From Thermobifida cellulosilytica TB100 (GTDB lineage Bacteria > Actinomycetota > Actinomycetes > Streptosporangiales > Streptosporangiaceae), in the NCBI RefSeq assembly GCF_001517975.1, contig NZ_KQ950182.1:236737-270092 (forward strand): DNA of 33,356 nt. Direction: 5' to 3'. Made by a program: the position numbers and the translations under genes. This document shows positions 1 to 5,607 of this stretch, piece by piece. How positions within the stretch are numbered: the first letter of the stretch is position 1; each line of letters starts with the position of its first letter. Under the pieces are notes generated by a model. That model made no database searches and was not told the origin of the DNA. It worked only from the letters and a program-made list of their open reading frames with translations.

Positions 1-1177
1 CACGTGGGGATGGTCCGCGTGCGCGGGAGCGACCTCGCGCACGACTCCGGTGCTCCCCACGCACGTGGGGATGGTCCGCGGGATCAGCGCCGCGGTGTGC
101 TCCGGCTCGCGTGCTCCCCACGCACGTGGGGATGGTCCGTACGTTGGGGATGAACTAAAGAAGTGAATTTGGTGCTCCCCACGCACGTGGGGATGGTCCG
201 CGTCGCCGCGGCATTCGGTGGCGTTCGACATGGTGCTCCCCACGCACGTGGGGATGGTCCGCGGCACCGGAACCGTAGGGCGCTTCTGCTGCGGTGCTCC
301 CCACGCACGTGGGGATGGTCCGTCCGGCGCGGCCCGCGTCCTGGACGGCGCGCCGTGCTCCCCACGCACGTGGGGATGGTCCGGTGTTCGTGCCACGTGT
401 CCGTCTTGTCCAGCCGTGCTCCCCACGCACGTGGGGATGGTCCGGGTGACGACTGGCATCCCCGCGCCCGGAACATGTGCTCCCCACGCACGTGGGGATG
501 GTCCGACGGCGGCCGTGGTCAACCGGTCCGCACGCCGGTGCTCCCCACGCACGTGGGGATGGTCCGGTCAGCCACAACCCCACGTGGCGTGTGCGCCGGT
601 GCTCCCCACGCACGTGGGGATGGTCCGACGTCTGGGGACGGCGGAGTCATCTGTTGGCCGTGCTCCCCACGCACGTGGGGATGGTCCGCTGCGGAAACGT
701 CGCACTCGGTCGGCTCGCCGGTGCTCCCCACGCACGTGGGGATGGTCCGGGCCGCAGCATGGGAGTGACCAGCAGTGCCAGGTGCTCCCCACGCACGTGG
801 GGATGGTCCGGACCTTTGACCATCCACAGGATCGGTACCGCGGTGCTCCCCACGCACGTGGGGATGGTCCTTGGTGGGTGGGCGCGTCAGCGCACGGAGG
901 GGGGTGCTCCCCACGCACGTGGGGATGGTCCGTCACGAAACCGCATGAGAAGGGGGCGCCGGTGGTGCTCCCCACGCACGTGGGGATGGTCCGCCGTCGC
1001 TAGGCGCTGGGGGTTCCCTGGATACGTGCTCCCCACGCACGTGGGGATGGTCCGGTTTCGTTCCCTGCCTCTCCGTCCTGGGGGGTGGTGCTCCCCACGC
1101 ACGTGGGGATGGTCCGCGCGGCCGGGCCAGACCGGCCGCCGCGCGTGCGTGCTCCCCACGCACGTGGGGATGGTTGT
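1..1177 (+). CRISPR. Type I-E CRISPR array 1, trailer end (20 repeats, 19 spacers visible)
   Basis: The 29-bp repeat starts GTGCTCCCCACGCAC and ends GTGGGGATGGTCCG. A partial copy occupies 1-17, followed by 19 full copies starting at 50, 111, 172, 233 and so on to 965, 1026, 1088 and 1149. The period is 61 bp with 32-nt spacers, except one 33-nt spacer at 1055-1087. The repeat has the short GC-rich stem (TCCCCAC/GTGGGGA) and an ATGGTCCG end expected of Cas6e-processed type I-E crRNAs. The last repeat (1149-1177) departs at its 3' end (GGTTGT instead of GGTCCG), and the copy at 843 ends in T. Terminal decay on the right and repeat polarity both say that transcription runs left to right and that the leader and newest spacers lie left of base 1. 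It is separated by 4.4 kb from cas3 and converges on the gene ending at 1209. Confidence 0.98.
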
Positions 1178-1208
1178 AGCCCGTTGTCGCCCGTGCGGCT
1201 ATCTGTGT

Positions 1209-1502
1209 TCAGGTGCGGGTGACGTGGTCGGGGTGGGCGATGGTGTTGCCGGAGAGTCTGAGCATGGGCGGCAGGCCCGGCGAGTCGGTGTAGCCGGTCA
1301 CCGTGTGCAGGTTTCCCCCGAACCGCACCCGGGCACCGACCGGGTAGGCGTCGCGCAGGGCCTCCTCCTCGCGGGCACGGGCGATGGCGGCCAGAGCCTC
1401 GGCCAGGGCACGGATCCGGGCCGGGGACAGCTCGGTCTTGCCGCGCCAGACCCGGTTGCCGCTGACGAGGTAGATGCGCACCTGCTCGGACCGGCCGGTC
1501 AC
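1209..1502 (-). CDS. Small hypothetical protein (97 aa)
   Basis: No family recognised. A GTG start at 1502 is preceded by a strong GGGAGGAGG ribosome site, and the start overlaps the stop of the upstream gene by four bases (GTGA), so the two are translationally coupled. The protein opens with a short hydrophobic/basic patch ([18 protein letters not shown]), continues with an Ala/Arg/Glu-rich helix (about residues 25-50), and ends in a beta-like segment ([18 protein letters not shown]) that could be a small SH3-like or KOW-like fold. That last point is inference only. Its 3' end converges on the CRISPR array trailer 32 bp away. It is the last gene of the minus-strand cluster starting at 3117. 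Confidence 0.75.
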   Translation of the reverse strand: MTGRSEQVRIYLVSGNRVWRGKTELSPARIRALAEALAAIARAREEEALRDAYPVGARVRFGGNLHTVTGYTDSPGLPPMLRLSGNTIAHPDHVTRT

Positions 1503-1732
1503 GGGGCCTCCTCCCTGGTATCTCCTTGGGTGTTGTCGTTGTGGTTGAGCAGTCCGGGGGCGGCGTAGATCCAGCGGTCTTCGGTCTGCTGGTAGAGGCC
1601 GGAGGCTCCGCAGTGGGTGAGGAGCAGGAAGCGCTCGTCGCCGTGGTCCTGGGCGAGGGTGTCCAGGTGGGTGCGGGTGACGGTGAGCCCGTCCAGGGGA
1701 CCGGCATACAAGGTCACGAAGTCGTCGGTCAT
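1499..1732 (-). CDS. Small hypothetical protein (77 aa)
   Basis: No family recognised. The ATG at 1732 opens MTDDFVTLYAGPLDG. A purine-rich GGAG lies about 15 bases upstream, so the ribosome site is weak. The sequence reads like a compact alpha/beta protein with a central LLLTHCGASGLYQQ segment and an acidic C-terminus. Its stop overlaps the GTG of the 1209-1502 gene, making a two-gene unit. It is separated from the ATPase gene (1900-2319) by 167 bp containing a strong hairpin at 1774-1809, so it may have its own promoter. Confidence 0.7.
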   Translation of the reverse strand: MTDDFVTLYAGPLDGLTVTRTHLDTLAQDHGDERFLLLTHCGASGLYQQTEDRWIYAAPGLLNHNDNTQGDTREEAP

Positions 1733-1773
1733 GGAAGACCAGCACTCCAACAATGGATTGACGGGAAAGTGGG

Positions 1774-1809
1774 GTGGCCGGGGCCGGGGAGGGAAACGGC
1801 CCCGGCCAC
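1774..1809 (-). terminator. Hairpin terminator after the ATPase gene
   Basis: A perfect 13-bp stem (GTGGCCGGGGCCG at 1774-1786, CGGCCCCGGCCAC at 1797-1809) with a 10-nt loop lies 90 bp downstream of the 1900-2319 stop. There is no clear U-tract, as is common in high-GC actinobacteria. It may end the 3117-1900 transcript or attenuate reading into the last two genes. Confidence 0.65.
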
Positions 1810-1899
1810 GTTCATGGGGTTGCTGCAACGAGGCCACTAGCGGCGGGTCGGGCCGCCACCGGCGCATCGAGGGCTCGGGCTGTTTGTGCAGTGCTTCGG

Positions 1900-2319
1900 T
1901 CAGGTTCTTGGGGTGGGCCAGTGGAGGAGGAAGTAGACGCCGTGGGCGTGGGGCAGGCTGCCCCAGCGGGTGGTGAGCTGGTCGACCAGGGCCAGGCCGC
2001 GCCCGCCCTCGGCCAGCCCGCCAAGGTCGGCCTGGAACACGTGCGGGGTGTCGTGCCGGTGCAGGGGTGCTCCGCTGTGCACCTTGCCCCGCACCCGGCA
2101 CGGGGTGGTCTCCACGCGCACGCTGAAGGTGCCCCCGGAAGCCCTGGTGCGGGTGTGGCGTAGGGCGTTGGTGGCCAGCTCAGAGACGACCAGCTCCACC
2201 GCCTCGGTGACCTCGTCGGGCACCCCCACCGGGCAGGCCCGCAAGGATGCTGTCACGAAACGCCGCGCCGCCCCCACACTGGCAGGAAGCCCGGGCAGGG
2301 TGGTGAACACCGTGCTCAC
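1900..2319 (-). CDS. Anti-sigma-type HATPase_c ATP-binding protein (139 aa)
   Basis: A small RsbW-like GHKL ATPase domain. The N-box is SELATNALRHT (E47, N51) and the glycine box is GGRGLALVDQL (about residues 105-115), followed by WGSLP. Stand-alone proteins of this kind are very common in Streptomyces and relatives, where they act as anti-sigma factors or kinases of anti-anti-sigma factors. They often sit beside XRE/DUF397 pairs, as here (3290-4338). The middle Asp box (D-x-G) is not recognisable around residues 80-86, so ATP turnover may be altered. The GTG start at 2319 overlaps the stop of the upstream gene by four bases. The partner sigma factor is not in the window. Confidence 0.88.
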   Translation of the reverse strand: MSTVFTTLPGLPASVGAARRFVTASLRACPVGVPDEVTEAVELVVSELATNALRHTRTRASGGTFSVRVETTPCRVRGKVHSGAPLHRHDTPHVFQADLGGLAEGGRGLALVDQLTTRWGSLPHAHGVYFLLHWPTPRT

Positions 2320-2603
2320 CCCGCCTCCCCGGCCTCTGCGGCCTGTGTGGCCTGCCCGGCCTGGTCGGGTGGCGTGGGTTGCCAGGGGCGGGTGCGCCGG
2401 TACAGGGCCACCGCCGACAGGGCCGCGCCCAGCAGGCTGTCGAGGTTGGCCAGGGCGGTGACCGTGGCGGACACGTCGCCTACGGGCAGGATGAGCCGGT
2501 CTGCTCCCAGCACCACGGCCAGGCCGCGGGGATGCTCCTCCACGTAGGCGCGCCCGTCAGCCAGCAGAGCAATCTGGTCAGCAGTGAGGGTGTAGTCGGC
2601 CAT
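2316..2603 (-). CDS. Hypothetical protein (95 aa)
   Basis: No named family recognised. The ATG at 2603 (MADYTLTADQIALLADGRAYV) follows a GGGAGCGGG-type ribosome site. The N-terminal 50 residues look like a folded alpha/beta unit that includes VVLGADRLILPVGDV. Residues 50-70 form an Ala/Leu helix, and the C-terminal 25 residues are Pro/Ala/Gln/Glu-rich and probably disordered. It overlaps the ATPase gene downstream (GTGA) and the tail of the gene upstream (26 bp), so it belongs to one polycistronic unit with them. Confidence 0.75.
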   Translation of the reverse strand: MADYTLTADQIALLADGRAYVEEHPRGLAVVLGADRLILPVGDVSATVTALANLDSLLGAALSAVALYRRTRPWQPTPPDQAGQATQAAEAGEAG

Positions 2604-3117
2604 CACCACCCGCTCCCGTTCCACCGCTCCTGCGCGCTGTCGGTGCGCTGTCCCGCCGAACGGCCGCCCTCCAGAAGGTCTCCCGGCGGGTGCGGCTGCG
2701 GTGCTGCGGGGCGGCTGTGGGTTCCTCCCGGGTGCCGGGTGGGGGTGTGGGGGAGGAAGTGCTGGCCGTAGTAGCCGCGTACGGGGTGGGGTGTTCGTAG
2801 GTGGCCAGGATGTGGTCGAGCAGGTCCACGTCGTCGGCGGCCACGGTGCTTCCGGTGACCCGGTTGCGCGCGGTGTAGGGGCAGGGCACCCCGTGGGTGT
2901 GGGTGACCTCCCACAGGGCCGAGTGGCGGCGCGCGCAGGCGGCGAACTCGGTGTAGTTCGGGATGCGCGGCGGGATGGCCCGCGCCTGCCGAGGCGGCGG
3001 TGCGGCGTGTCGCGGCCGGTGCACCACCGGCCGCCTACGGGGTGGTTGCGGGGGCGGGCTGGCCAGCTCGGCCAGCAGGAGCAGTGGCACTGAGAGCCAG
3101 AACAGCAGAGAGCGCAC
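2578..3117 (-). CDS. Hypothetical membrane-anchored or secreted protein (179 aa)
   Basis: GTG start at 3117 with a good GGGAGG ribosome site six bases upstream. Residues 1-20 (MRSLLFWLSVPLLLLAELAS) form a signal peptide or signal anchor. A Pro/Arg-rich linker (about 21-50) follows, then a compact domain with NYTEFAACARRHSALWEVTHT and two Cys residues (about 55-110), then a Pro/Thr/Arg-rich tail. It is the first gene of the minus-strand cluster. Its promoter must lie in the AT-rich divergent gap 3118-3289 shared with the XRE regulator. Function unknown. The 26-bp overlap with the next gene makes the exact C-terminus slightly uncertain. Confidence 0.65.
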   Translation of the reverse strand: MRSLLFWLSVPLLLLAELASPPPQPPRRRPVVHRPRHAAPPPRQARAIPPRIPNYTEFAACARRHSALWEVTHTHGVPCPYTARNRVTGSTVAADDVDLLDHILATYEHPTPYAATTASTSSPTPPPGTREEPTAAPQHRSRTRRETFWRAAVRRDSAPTARRSGGTGAGGDGRLHPHC

Positions 3118-3177
3118 GAAGCCTCCCGGAAACGAGCTGCCGGAGGAGGACAGCAGACAAGCAGATGTAAGTTAATA

Positions 3178-3221
3178 TTGAACTTTTCAAATTGAAGCGT
3201 CAAGATGAAGTCTTCAACTTG
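3178..3221. promoter_or_regulatory. Clustered TTGAA/TTCAA palindromes in the divergent promoter
   Basis: The 172-bp gap between divergent genes is unusually AT-rich. TTGAA-ctt-TTCAA (3178-3190) is a perfect 5-bp palindrome. CAAGATGAAG-T-CTTCAACTTG (3201-3221) is a 10-bp palindrome with one mismatch. The two share the TTGAAG/CTTCAA core, so this looks like a double operator. The divergent XRE regulator is the natural candidate ligand (inference). Confidence 0.6.
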
Positions 3222-3289
3222 AGGGAAATGCCCGTTTTTCTGTGAGGCCATATGATCGGCACGCTGCGACACCAGACCAGAGGGTGAAC

Positions 3290-4126
3290 ATGAGACAGAG
3301 CCCGACCGTGCGCAAACGCCGCCTGGCTGCCGAGCTGCGTCGCATGCGCGAGGCAGCCGGGTACACCGTGGACAGTGCACGCAGAGAGCTGGGCTGGTCC
3401 GCTGGCAGGCTGAACCACATGGAGGCAGGGCGCTCACGCCCCGACGCGTCAGCCCTCCGGGACCTGATGAACTTGTACGGGGTCACGGACCCAGCACGGC
3501 GTGACGCGCTCCTCGCCCTGGGGCGCCAGTCCAAGGAACGCGGGTGGTGGGACACCTACGCCGACGTCCTTCCAGACTCCTACGTCGGTTTCGAGGCTGA
3601 GGCCTCGGTGATCTCGACCTTCCAGCCGGTCGTGCTCCCCGGACTGCTCCAGATCCCCGACTACACGGCAGAAATCGCTCGTCGGTCGCTCGGAAGCAGC
3701 GATGCCGAGATCCGACGAATCGTCGAGGTCAGAGCGGAGCGGCAGAACATCCTGAGGCGTCCCGACGCACCCGAGGTCAGGGCGGTCGTCGACGAGTCGG
3801 TGCTGCTGCGCCTGCGGCGACACCCCGACCTGGCGCGCCGACAGATCAACCACCTCATCGAAACTGCTGAGGCAGACAACACGGTCACCTTCCAGGTGCT
3901 TCCGCTCGACGCTGGCCTGCACTCCGCATCGTTCGGTGCCATGGTCATCCTGGACTATGCCGACGAACTCGATCCCAGCATCGTCTACCTGGAGACCCGG
4001 GCGGAGGGCCTGTACCTGGAGAACCCTGACCAGGTGGCGGGCTACCGCAAGGCGTTCGAGGACGTCCTGGCGAGTGCGCTCTCCCCACAGGACACGATCG
4101 AACGAATGAAGGAACTCATCCGTTAG
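3290..4126 (+). CDS. XRE-family regulator with DUF5753 (278 aa)
   Basis: The N-terminal helix-turn-helix domain (about residues 8-65: RLAAELRRMREAAGYTV, then WSAGRLNHMEAGRSRP) is HTH_31-like. The rest (about 95-275: FQPVVLPGLLQIPDYT through IVYLETRAEGLYLE) is the DUF5753 ligand or partner domain. This architecture is a hallmark of the large actinobacterial family that pairs with small DUF397 proteins; characterised members affect development and secondary metabolism. I chose the ATG at 3290 because a GGGTGA site precedes it and it places the HTH at the usual distance; an in-frame ATG-type start at 3242 is possible. The DUF397 gene follows after 17 bp. The cluster of palindromes at 3178-3221 suggests autoregulation. 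Confidence 0.93.
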   Translation: MRQSPTVRKRRLAAELRRMREAAGYTVDSARRELGWSAGRLNHMEAGRSRPDASALRDLMNLYGVTDPARRDALLALGRQSKERGWWDTYADVLPDSYVGFEAEASVISTFQPVVLPGLLQIPDYTAEIARRSLGSSDAEIRRIVEVRAERQNILRRPDAPEVRAVVDESVLLRLRRHPDLARRQINHLIETAEADNTVTFQVLPLDAGLHSASFGAMVILDYADELDPSIVYLETRAEGLYLENPDQVAGYRKAFEDVLASALSPQDTIERMKELIR

Positions 4127-4143
4127 CCCCAGCGAGGCAAAAA

Positions 4144-4338
4144 GTGCACCCAACCAACCTGGAATTCCGTAAATCGAGCCACAGCGCTGGAGCCTCCGAG
4201 TGCGTCGAGGTCGCCAACATCCCCGGGAAGCCTGCCGCCGCGGTGCGTGACTCCCAGAACCCCCACCTCGGCCACCTGGTCATCCCCGCCCGGGAGTGGA
4301 CCGCGTTCCTGGACGCAGTGCGCAACAACGCCCTGTAG
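4144..4338 (+). CDS. DUF397 domain protein (64 aa)
   Basis: A textbook DUF397 protein. The hallmark FRKSSHSAGASECVEVA occurs at residues 8-24, followed by AVRDSQNP and IPAREWTAFLDAVR. These proteins are partners or antagonists of the adjacent XRE/DUF5753 regulator. Some work proposes a toxin-antitoxin-like relation; the role here is inferred from adjacency. The GTG start at 4144 has GAGG nine bases upstream. A strong terminator follows 15 bp after the stop. Confidence 0.93.
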   Translation: MHPTNLEFRKSSHSAGASECVEVANIPGKPAAAVRDSQNPHLGHLVIPAREWTAFLDAVRNNAL

Positions 4339-4353
4339 GCCACAGGACCACAA

Positions 4354-4387
4354 ACGAGGCCCCGCCGGAACCCCGGCGGGGCCTCGT
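4354..4387 (+). terminator. Strong hairpin terminator after the XRE-DUF397 pair
   Basis: A perfect 15-bp stem (ACGAGGCCCCGCCGG at 4354-4368, CCGGCGGGGCCTCGT at 4373-4387) with loop AACC lies 15 bp after the DUF397 stop. There is no U-run, which is typical for this GC content. The stem also works on the minus strand, where it would end any transcript coming from the orphan repeat at 4414-4441. Confidence 0.85.
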
Positions 4388-4413
4388 GTGCATCCGCCGT
4401 CACAATCACTTCT

Positions 4414-4441
4414 CGGACCATCCCGCATGAGTGGGGAGCAC
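4414..4441 (-). repeat. Orphan type I-E CRISPR repeat, reverse orientation
   Basis: Read on the minus strand this is GTGCTCCCCACTCATGCGGG followed by ATGGTCCG. That is 28 nt, one deletion and a few changes from the array 1 repeat, with the 8-nt handle ATGGTCCG intact. The stem is weakened by the deletion. It is followed on the minus strand by exactly 32 nt (4413 to 4382), after which the DUF397 terminator stem begins, so the arrangement resembles repeat-spacer-hairpin. I found no convincing target for those 32 nt in the window. Confidence 0.75.
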
Positions 4442-4476
4442 CCCTGACGACCTGGGACTTCAGCAACGCCCCGGGC

Positions 4477-4500
4477 GGTTTTCCTGCACTCCCGAAAACC
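4477..4500. other. Small inverted repeat
   Basis: GGTTTTC (4477-4483) and GAAAACC (4494-4500) are a perfect 7-bp inverted repeat with a 10-nt loop, in an otherwise non-coding stretch (4388-4867). Role unknown. Confidence 0.4.
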
Positions 4501-4664
4501 TGTGAAAGCACGCCAGTCGTCGGGAAACACTCCACAGTCCCACAGCTCGGCCTGGGCGCTGGTGTCCTGCCTCTGCTGTCCGAGGTGTCTGCTGGTCCCG
4601 GAATCGGTTGGAAGCCCTCTTGCTGCCGAACTCCACGGACTATCCCCGGCACGGCCTTGACGAT

Positions 4665-4800
4665 CATGGTCCTAGGGACAGAACAGATGCTTGTCATGTC
4701 CCCAGGACCATGGTGGTGAAGCGGTACCGGAGAGGCCCGTGATCCGGTCGGGGCTGATGGAGGCGGTTCACTGCCGATCTGCTTCGGCCGGGAGGCCCGG
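4665..4800 (-). repeat. Structured repeat element, copy 1 (candidate ncRNA or island border)
   Basis: Read on the minus strand, this segment aligns end to end with 16976-17120 read on the plus strand, roughly 70-75% identical by eye. The best blocks are CATCAGCCCCG, CTCCGGT-CCGCTTC and a terminal palindrome. It contains a CCGGG-cct-CCCGG hairpin (part of the perfect 10-bp stem at 4783-4805) and a ~48-bp imperfect palindrome (4665-4685 with 4691-4712). Base pairs differ from copy 2 in a compensatory way: CCGGG/CCCGG against CCGCG/CGCGG, CATGG/CCATG against TATGG/CCATA, and GGTCC/GGACC against GGCCC/GGGCC. That argues for selection on structure. It begins about 70 bp downstream of the 4868-5095 gene. 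I do not recognise it as a known riboswitch or RNA class. Confidence 0.75.
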
Positions 4801-4818
4801 CCGAACACGCATGGTGGC

Positions 4819-4845
4819 TGGCCCTGCCTCGGTGAGGCAGGACCG
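4819..4845 (-). terminator. Probable terminator of the small membrane protein gene
   Basis: CCTGCCTC (4823-4830) and GAGGCAGG (4834-4841) form a perfect 8-bp stem with a three-base loop. The stem extends outward past one mismatch. It lies 23 bp beyond the stop at 4868 in the direction of transcription. Confidence 0.55.
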
Positions 4846-4867
4846 GCCGGATGCCTCGATGTCTCAG

Positions 4868-5095
4868 TTAGTGAGAGATGAAGCTGTCGAAGAACTTGTA
4901 ACTTCCTCCCAGCGCCAACAGAGCTGCCAGGAGAGCCTCAGCGGGATGGCGGCCCGCGATCCACGTGAGCACCCCCACCACTCCCGAGCAGAGAAGACTG
5001 AGGGCGATCAGGAGTGCGAAGCGCGTACTCACAGAGGTGGCGTCAGGGGGAGGGGAGACAGGGGAAGAAGGCGGGGGTGCCGTAGACTGGCTCAT
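4868..5095 (-). CDS. Small two-helix membrane protein (75 aa)
   Basis: The ATG at 5095 has a GAAAGGA ribosome site at ideal spacing, so I take it as a real gene. Residues 1-22 are Pro/Ser-rich and probably cytoplasmic or disordered. About 24-46 (FALLIALSLLCSGVVGVLTW...) and about 50-70 (AEALLAALLALGGSYKFF) are two transmembrane helices. No family recognised. It is the only gene between the XRE module and cas3 and is divergent from cas3, so it shares the 5096-5607 control region with the cas promoter, the mini-CRISPR and a hairpin. A small hydrophobic protein in this position could be a membrane-acting toxin or a defence accessory protein; that is speculation from size and context only. Confidence 0.75.
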   Translation of the reverse strand: MSQSTAPPPSSPVSPPPDATSVSTRFALLIALSLLCSGVVGVLTWIAGRHPAEALLAALLALGGSYKFFDSFISH

Positions 5096-5132
5096 GTAGT
5101 CCTTTCAAGCAAGACGCAAATCGGACTCTTCT

Positions 5133-5167
5133 GAAGGGCCCTGCACTTTGGCTAGCCAGGGCCCTTC
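5133..5167. terminator. Strong hairpin in the cas3/small-gene divergent region
   Basis: A perfect 11-bp stem (GAAGGGCCCTG at 5133-5143, CAGGGCCCTTC at 5157-5167) with a 13-nt loop. On the minus strand it lies 38 bp before the start at 5095, so it would be in that gene's 5' leader if the promoter is further right, acting as an attenuator or stabiliser. On the plus strand it is followed by TTGCATTT, which would make a plausible intrinsic terminator, but no plus-strand gene precedes it. Confidence 0.55.
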
Positions 5168-5331
5168 TTGCATTTCCGGGCCGGTAGCCCTTGAGCAAGA
5201 AGCATGCTGGGTGCCAGTTGCTCCTGTGTGGGGGAGAGAGCTGGAAGCTCGCTCTCGCAAGGAGGATAGCACTCCGAGGGGGAGATGTAGAAACTCATTG
5301 ACGAATCACGAGTTCCTTCCTCTCCTTGGCC

Positions 5332-5363
5332 TCTGGGCCTCACCTCGTGCGAGACACGAGGTC
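5332..5363 (-). promoter_or_regulatory. Putative Cascade target (protospacer) in the cas promoter
   Basis: Read on the minus strand from 5363 this begins GACCTCGTGTCTCG, matching the mini-array spacer (5436-5467) at 13 of its first 14 positions and 21 of 32 overall. The three bases immediately 5' on that strand (5366-5364) are AAC, a plausible type I-E PAM of the AAN class. Mismatches are at 6, 15-18, 24, 27 and 29-32. Positions 6, 18, 24 and 30 are unpaired anyway in I-E guide-target duplexes. The site covers the -35 region and stops three bases before the -10, ideal for blocking RNA polymerase. Confidence 0.8.
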
Positions 5364-5372
5364 GTTTATAAT
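5342..5372 (+). promoter_or_regulatory. cas operon promoter with overlapping palindrome
   Basis: A perfect TATAAT -10 box lies at 5367-5372 in an AT-rich patch, rare in this GC-rich DNA. No consensus -35 is visible at 16-18 bp spacing. Instead a perfect 8-bp inverted repeat occupies the -35 position (ACCTCGTG at 5342-5349, CACGAGGT at 5355-5362, five-base spacer), suggesting a weak promoter with an operator on it. Predicted transcription start is near 5379, about 230 bp before cas3, so the mini-CRISPR at 5406-5496 falls in the 5' leader. Confidence 0.7.
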
Positions 5373-5405
5373 CTTAATGCAGTGACGAAGGCTAGAGCTT
5401 CCTTG

Positions 5406-5496
5406 TTGCTCCCTACGCCATGTGGGGATGGTCCCGACCTAGTGTCTCGTCATAGGTGTGGACTGATGTGCTCCCCGCGCATGCGGGGATGGGGGG
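5406..5496 (+). CRISPR. Two-repeat mini-CRISPR in the cas leader (candidate CreR-like guide)
   Basis: Repeat 1 (5406-5435, 30 nt with one insertion) and repeat 2 (5468-5496, 29 nt) flank a spacer of exactly 32 nt (5436-5467). Both have diverged from array 1, but the stems are kept: TCCCTAC/GTGGGGA in repeat 1 pairs throughout with one G-U wobble, and TCCCCGC/GCGGGGA in repeat 2 is perfect. Repeat 1 keeps the 5' handle ATGGTCCC. Repeat 2 has lost its handle (ATGGGGGG), which is not needed at the 3' end of a single crRNA. Cas6e should therefore still release one crRNA. Its spacer matches the promoter just upstream (5332-5363). There is no separate leader, and the cas promoter at 5342-5372 would drive it. 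Confidence 0.88.
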
Positions 5497-5536
5497 TGAG
5501 GGGGTGGCCGATGACAGGATCACCCCCTCATCCTCT
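5491..5536 (+). terminator. Hairpin between mini-CRISPR and cas3 (possible attenuator)
   Basis: TGAGGGGGTG (5497-5506) and CACCCCCTCA (5521-5530) form a perfect 10-bp stem with a 14-nt loop. With G-U pairs it extends six more base pairs into the G-run that replaced the handle of repeat 2 (5491-5496 with 5531-5536). A pyrimidine-rich tract and TTTT follow. It could terminate a short guide transcript, or attenuate read-through into cas3, 72 bp away. Whether it terminates is not certain from sequence. Confidence 0.55.
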
Positions 5537-5607
5537 CTTTCCCTCATTTTGGGGAATTTTCGCTGTTTGCGGCGCTTTCTGCTTCTCGGTGCGATGGAAT
5601 GTGCCCT

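Noticed and set aside
84-1568. Several long reading frames on both strands across the repeat array (reading PHVRGEH or SPRTWGWS repeats)
   Set aside because: They are the CRISPR repeat translated in different frames; no ribosome sites or protein family.
4382-4413. Spacer-like 32 nt after the orphan repeat targeting the small membrane gene leader (AGAAG near 5131)
   Set aside because: Only six of the first eight positions match and the flanking triplet is TTC, not AAN-type.
5152-5298. Small minus-strand frame starting MSFYISPSECYPP upstream of the small membrane gene
   Set aside because: No ribosome site and it covers the 5133-5167 hairpin; I cannot support it as a gene, though a leaderless peptide is not excluded.
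5298-5326. Alternative cas promoter with TTGACG at 5298-5303
   Set aside because: No acceptable -10 17 bp downstream (TCTCCT); the TATAAT at 5367 is far better.
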